A DNA stretch of 55,498 nucleotides from the NCBI GenBank assembly GCA_029260135.1, contig JAJDDV010000177.1, positions 1 to 55,498 of the forward strand, written 5' to 3'. The position numbers were made by a program, and so were the translations under genes. Positions 53,472 through 55,498 of the stretch are shown here, piece after piece. Origin of the DNA: Phycisphaerae bacterium (lineage in GTDB: Bacteria; Planctomycetota; Phycisphaerae; UBA1845). Every line of letters starts with the position of its first letter. Position 1 is the first letter of the stretch. A model generated the notes under the pieces. That model was not told the DNA's origin, made no database searches, and saw nothing but the letters and a program-made list of their open reading frames with translations.

Positions 53472-54815
53472 TCAATGTGACGGATGGTATCCGGGTCGCG
53501 AGGACATCAGCGAGCCTGCGGTGAGGATGAGCAAGGCGAACGCGGCGAGTCCCCACTCGCCGACGGTGGGGACGGATTCCGGTTCCTGCACCACGTCGCG
53601 AACGACGCGGACGTAGTTGAAGATGCGTACGACGTCGCCTTGGGGGCCGTTTCCGTTAGGCCAATTGGCGGGGTCGCCGGATTTGGGATCACTTCTTTGT
53701 GCCCCCGCACCGTGGACGTCCATCAGCACGTACGGGCCTCCTGTGGGCGGTTGCATCCAGCCGAGTGCTTCTCCGAAGGCGACGTAGGCGCCCCATTGAC
53801 CTGGTGAGGCGGACATGTTCGCGTCGGTGGTCGAGGCCCAGAAGAAGGGGTAATTCGAGGCGCCGCCTTCATCGACGATGGGGCTCGTGTTGAAGATCGG
53901 ATCGATGGCAGGCGAGGCCGTCGTGTCGGGCGAGCGGGTGTAGTCGACGAGGGCTTGGAGTTCTTTGGCGTTGGGCAATCGCCAATCGTCATGTCCTGCG
54001 AGGGTGAGGTCTTCGGCGTAGGCGAGCGCTTGCTGCCAGCTGAGTCCGGCGGCGCTGTCGTCTTGCTGCCACATCAGGTTCGTTGCGCGGTCCGTGACGG
54101 TGCCGTCGCCGTTGTCGACGAAGTTGTTGAGGGCGAAGGCGGTGTTGCCGCGGACATACCTGACGAAGGAAGATTTGGTGAACTGTTGGCCCGGCGGTCC
54201 GATCGGCTGTGTGGGGTATCCCTTGATGCGACCGTCGGCGAAGTTGACGCCGAAGGCCGTGGCGTCTCCGTTCATGGTGGTGCTGACGTACTCGGTGGAA
54301 CTCCAGTATTGGGCGTCGATGATTCGATCGCCGACGGATTCGTCACCGTAGGCGAAGTCGAAGTATGCCGTGTCGATGAAGGGGGTCAGGAGTGAGGTGT
54401 CGGTGCCGGCCCATCCGCTGGGGTCGATTCCTCGGAAGTCGATCAGAGAATAGAGTTCTTTGATCGAGGGTAGGCGCCAATCGGTGTGTCCGGCGAGGTT
54501 GAAGGATGCGGCGCCGCCGAGGGCTTGGGCGTGGGTGGACTTGTTGACGAAGTCGGGCGTTTGTTGCCACATGAGTCCGGTGTTGGTGTCGGTTATGGTC
54601 CCGTCGCCATGATCGACATACGTCGGTTGGATGCCGTGGTACTGGGCGTCTTGGCCATGGAAGGGTGATCCCTCGGTGGGGCACGTGATCTCCGTTCCGG
54701 TGTCGTCGTAGCAAAGGGACTGGCCGGTATCGATGACGACGTAGTCTTGTGCTGTGGTTTGCACGCAGGAACAGAGGGCGATGGCAGCAACGACAGCGAT
54801 GGGCGCACGGTGCAT
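53472..54815 (-). CDS. secreted DUF1566-type repeat protein with C-terminal anchor
   Basis: 447 residues. A signal segment (IAVVAAIALCSCVQTTA, possibly a lipobox) precedes two DUF1566/Lcl-type units, each with DNGDGTVTD- or DHGDGTITD-type opening, LMWQQ, HxDWRLPxxKEL and WSST or WAST. It ends with VPTVGEWGLAAFALLILTAG plus a short basic tail, the same anchor style as the 6111 gene. Such proteins decorate the surface; the role is unknown. AGAAGGAG before MHRAPIAV sets the start. Confidence 0.72.
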   Translation of the reverse strand: MHRAPIAVVAAIALCSCVQTTAQDYVVIDTGQSLCYDDTGTEITCPTEGSPFHGQDAQYHGIQPTYVDHGDGTITDTNTGLMWQQTPDFVNKSTHAQALGGAASFNLAGHTDWRLPSIKELYSLIDFRGIDPSGWAGTDTSLLTPFIDTAYFDFAYGDESVGDRIIDAQYWSSTEYVSTTMNGDATAFGVNFADGRIKGYPTQPIGPPGQQFTKSSFVRYVRGNTAFALNNFVDNGDGTVTDRATNLMWQQDDSAAGLSWQQALAYAEDLTLAGHDDWRLPNAKELQALVDYTRSPDTTASPAIDPIFNTSPIVDEGGASNYPFFWASTTDANMSASPGQWGAYVAFGEALGWMQPPTGGPYVLMDVHGAGAQRSDPKSGDPANWPNGNGPQGDVVRIFNYVRVVRDVVQEPESVPTVGEWGLAAFALLILTAGSLMSSRPGYHPSH

Positions 54816-55363
54816 CAGCGTTCTCCTTCTGATTTGCAGACGTTGGGCGCCATCCGTCTGGAAACTGAACAGGCCCGGGTCCTCCTCCAAGTTATAACGA
54901 AGCTCGCACGGCTTTCTTGCGATGCATTCCGGCGATTCCTCCTGGCGGCGGTCGGTGGCGGGTGGATGGTGGCATCGGGTGTTGATCGGTTCGGAGTCGA
55001 CTTGCGAATTGAGCGGAGTCGGGGCGACGTTGCGGCGAGTTCTCGATTTCGAGAATACGTTCGTCGCTTCATTTTTTTCTTGCTTCCAGGAGAAACCACG
55101 GCTACGTTGGCCTGTGGCCTGTTTCTATCGGGCCGTCCCGGCTGGGATTTGGTCTGGGTCATACACCGGCGTGTCTGGTACTTCGCGGGTCATCGGCCTG
55201 AGAAGCTCACCTCGGCACATTCGCGCGCGGTAGCGGTTCATCGCATGACGGAGGAGCGTTGTTGCGTTGTGCATGCTGCGCACGTGGATCGACATCACTT
55301 CGTCATTTTGTGTTCGTTGGTATCGTTCTCGTTTTTCTTGGATCTCGGAGGAGTCATCAGATC
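54816..55363. other. divergent intergenic region, nothing recognised
   Basis: About 550 bases between divergent secreted-protein genes. It contains a T-rich run (55069-55080). I found no convincing promoter boxes or RNA gene. Confidence 0.4.
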
Positions 55364-55498
55364 ATGAAGATTGGGAATCGCGTTTTCAGATGGAGTTGTA
55401 TTGTGGCTGCGGTCGCGGTGGTCGGCGGATATACGCTCGATGCGCGTCCGCCGGAGCGGATGGATGTCAAACCGGATCATTGGATCGAGATGCAAGTC
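55364..55498 (+). CDS. start of a secreted protein, truncated by the window edge
   Basis: GGAGGAG about 12 bases upstream of the ATG, then MKIGNRVFRWSCIVAAVAVV, a signal peptide with a possible cleavage near DARPPE. Only 45 residues are present, too few to name the protein. Confidence 0.6.
   Translation, partial: MKIGNRVFRWSCIVAAVAVVGGYTLDARPPERMDVKPDHWIEMQV

Overview
The window is GC-rich DNA that reads like a chromosome segment from a Planctomycetota-type bacterium or a close relative; this is an inference. It rests on secreted proteins with CDDGNVCTDDSC-type cysteine repeats, a dockerin-like DGVIDVGELN tail, C-terminal PTVGEWG-plus-helix anchors, a protein kinase fused to an RDD membrane domain, an LptD/OstA-like outer-membrane protein, a Lys/Ala-rich histone-like tail, and many short palindromic intergenic repeats. 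No rRNA or other clear taxonomic marker is present, so the phylum call is tentative.

Positions 1-10,200 are mostly on the minus strand and hold secreted or surface proteins (a subtilisin-family protease with an in-frame stop, a lectin-like secreted protein, a Cys-rich anchored protein). They are mixed with two decayed copies of an AI-2E transporter-DinB gene pair: one locus keeps DinB intact, the other keeps the transporter. Positions 10,300-19,400 hold a small lipoprotein, a repeat-rich spacer, lepA, tRNA-Arg(UCG) with a visible promoter, a histone-like protein, an LptD-like protein, a candidate small RNA with its own promoter and intrinsic terminator, and a lipoprotein. Positions 19,600-28,600 hold three ketosynthase-fold genes (one lacking the catalytic Cys), a lipoprotein, a Ser/Thr kinase and an aminotransferase.

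The main feature is at 29,400-53,430: a divergently organised anaerobic aromatic-degradation locus. On the minus strand, a TetR regulator is followed by the FAD subunit and a fused Fe-S/molybdenum subunit of a xanthine-dehydrogenase-family enzyme, probably a 4-hydroxybenzoyl-CoA reductase. On the plus strand, one long run of 14 genes encodes ring hydrolase (oah/bamA), SDR, thiolase, dienoyl-CoA hydratase (dch), hydroxyacyl-CoA dehydrogenase (had), an extra BcrB-like protein with its own ATPase activator, a three-domain acyl-CoA ligase fusion, a second thiolase, a 3-hydroxyacyl-CoA dehydrogenase/crotonase fusion, and the four class I ATP-dependent benzoyl-CoA reductase subunits (bcrC, B, A, D). 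Together these can take benzoyl-CoA through dienoyl-CoA, 6-hydroxy- and 6-oxocyclohexene-carbonyl-CoA and 3-hydroxypimelyl-CoA to glutaryl-CoA plus acetyl-CoA. The two arms are separated by a 250-bp region with two near mirror-image sigma70-type promoters and a TetR-type palindrome.

The window ends with a DUF1566-type anchored protein and the start of another secreted protein.
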